Origin: Rhizobium leguminosarum bv. trifolii WSM2297
Lineage (GTDB): Bacteria; Pseudomonadota; Alphaproteobacteria; Rhizobiales; Rhizobiaceae
Direction: 5' to 3'
Assembly (NCBI RefSeq): GCF_000271845.1
Contig: NZ_JH719393.1
Coordinates: 1,518,442 to 1,582,441 of the forward strand
Length of the DNA stretch: 64,000 nucleotides
Part shown: positions 63,151 through 64,000 of the stretch, in pieces
Layout: each line of letters starts with the position of its first letter
How positions within the stretch are numbered: the stretch's first letter is position 1
Notes under the pieces: generated by a model
What the model was told of the DNA's origin: nothing
Databases searched by the model: none
The model's input: the letters and a program-made list of their open reading frames with translations, nothing else
Position numbers and translations under genes: made by a program

Positions 63151-63576
63151 TTAGTCGGAATTGTTTTCCGCCCGTTGGGCCGAAGGATTTTTTTCGAGTA
63201 CGGCGATCGCGTCGACTTCAACGAGATAACCGTAGTGGAGTTCGGGCACCGGAACGACGGTTCGCGCCGGACGCGCATCCCCTAGCCGTCCTGCATAGAC
63301 TTGGTTGAAGCGGGGCCAATTGCTCACGCCGACGATATAGGCCGTTACCCTGACGAGATCGGCTGGGGTTCCGCCTGCGGCTTTCAGAACCGCCAGCATG
63401 TTGTCGATGGCCTGGCCCGCCTGCGACTCGAAACTGTCGTCAGCAAGCGGCTCACCAGCCGGCCGGATAGGGAGCTGCCCGGAAATATAGAGATGCTGAC
63501 CCGCCAGCTTTGCCTGCACATAGTGACCTGCAGGGCTGGGCGCGCGACTGGTATTTACGGTTATGAAGTTGGACAT
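63151..63576 (-). CDS. RidA-family protein
   Basis: Protein of 141 residues. Conserved LYISGQLPIRPAGE, QAIDNMLAVLKAAGGTPADLVRVTAYIV and the catalytic-type segment PARTVVPVPELHYGYLVEVDAIAV (Arg and Glu as in active RidA). It should hydrolyse 2-iminoacids to 2-oxoacids, which fits with the amino acid oxidase gene next to it. ATG 63576 overlaps the upstream stop by one base. Confidence 0.88.
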   Translation of the reverse strand: MSNFITVNTSRAPSPAGHYVQAKLAGQHLYISGQLPIRPAGEPLADDSFESQAGQAIDNMLAVLKAAGGTPADLVRVTAYIVGVSNWPRFNQVYAGRLGDARPARTVVPVPELHYGYLVEVDAIAVLEKNPSAQRAENNSD

Positions 63577-64000
63577 CACCAGCCTCCGAAGCGTTGCCAG
63601 CGAGCCTCGACGGCATGCGAGCGACCGCGGACCACATGATAGGCTTCGTGCTGAGCAGCGGTCGCACATGCATGGTTTGGCAGGATCCGCACCCGGTCTC
63701 CGACCGCCAGATCAGGCAGGCGCGCGTCCGACCCGGGCCTCACGGCGATAATTCCATGCTCCTGGTTCGCATCGGCAACGATGATGTCACGATAGGCATT
63801 GCCGTCGATGTCACAGACGAGCCCATAGCCCTGATCGACGGTTTGCTTGCTGGTGCCACGGTCCCGCGACAGCGACATCCACCCGCCATCGGTTATGATC
63901 CAGCCCTTCTCGCGCTGGTGTCCGATAACTGTCGCGAGCACGCTGAGGGCGATGTCGTCGACCTGGCAAATTCCGATCCCTGCCATCACCAGATCGAAGA
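63576..64000 (-). CDS. D-threonine aldolase / D-serine dehydratase-like protein, C-terminal part
   Basis: At least 141 C-terminal codons; the gene continues past the window edge. FDLVMAGIGICQVDDIALSVLATVIGHQ, then the metal-binding C-terminal domain with VGDRVRILPNHACATAAQHEAYHVV. This matches the zinc/manganese site of DSD1-type D-serine dehydratases and D-threonine aldolases. The missing N-terminal half should hold the PLP-binding alanine racemase-like barrel. Acts on D-beta-hydroxy amino acids. Confidence 0.85.
   Translation of the reverse strand, partial: FDLVMAGIGICQVDDIALSVLATVIGHQREKGWIITDGGWMSLSRDRGTSKQTVDQGYGLVCDIDGNAYRDIIVADANQEHGIIAVRPGSDARLPDLAVGDRVRILPNHACATAAQHEAYHVVRGRSHAVEARWQRFGGW

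Noticed and set aside
1..64000. Insertion sequences, phage genes, CRISPR arrays, tRNA or rRNA genes
   Set aside because: Looked for transposase/integrase motifs, regular repeat-spacer patterns and tRNA-like cloverleaf sequence; none was found despite several truncated genes.

Overview
The window looks like a replicon segment of a Rhizobium of the leguminosarum/etli group. The basis is GC-rich coding, dense divergent operons, many ABC importers with Tat or Sec signals, and the type of catabolic genes; no marker gene fixes the species. Nothing resembling rRNA, tRNA, CRISPR, phage or an intact insertion sequence was seen. Almost all of it concerns acquisition and breakdown of nitrogen compounds.

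Left part (1-26.6 kb): four nitrogen-scavenging units. (a) A BMP-type ABC importer operon ending in a formamidase, with a divergent GntR regulator and three copies of GTGYATGCAAT between them. (b) A nitrate-type NrtABD importer whose leader carries a sigma-54 promoter, ANTAR-type hexaloop hairpin(s) and an intrinsic terminator. (c) An NMT1-type importer with a CodA-like deaminase, a flavin dehydrogenase and a quinone reductase, divergent from a LysR gene; the same 36-bp inverted element lies in that promoter and in front of a creatininase-family gene. (d) A complete guanidine assimilation operon (importer, two carboxyguanidine deiminase subunits, guanidine carboxylase, allophanate hydrolase) with a perfect sigma-54 promoter followed by a guanidine-I riboswitch.

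Middle (27-41.5 kb): a DUF3422 membrane protein, an aldehyde dehydrogenase/LysR pair, an M20 deacylase - hydroxyacid dehydrogenase - cupin operon, then a tight minus-strand operon: homoserine dehydrogenase, aldehyde dehydrogenase, DapA-like aldolase, aspartate ammonia-lyase, a homoserine-kinase-like protein lacking its catalytic residues, and an AsnC regulator. This reads as a catabolic route homoserine -> aspartate semialdehyde -> aspartate -> fumarate + ammonia. Upstream of it a truncated asnC and a truncated threonine aldolase gene meet head to head.

Right part (41.8-64 kb): an amino-acid degradation island built from paralogous pieces: succinate-semialdehyde-type dehydrogenase, two cupins (one further left), two GNAT genes plus a relict, an ornithine-cyclodeaminase/threonine-dehydratase pair plus a relict cyclodeaminase, a broken aldehyde dehydrogenase, and two versions of a set made of HAD protein, hydroxylysine-kinase-like kinase, class III PLP enzyme of the phospho-lyase type and AsnC regulator. 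It ends with two DadA-like flavin oxidases, a RidA protein and a D-threonine-aldolase-like gene that runs off the edge. Duplication followed by decay of one member of a pair is visible several times.
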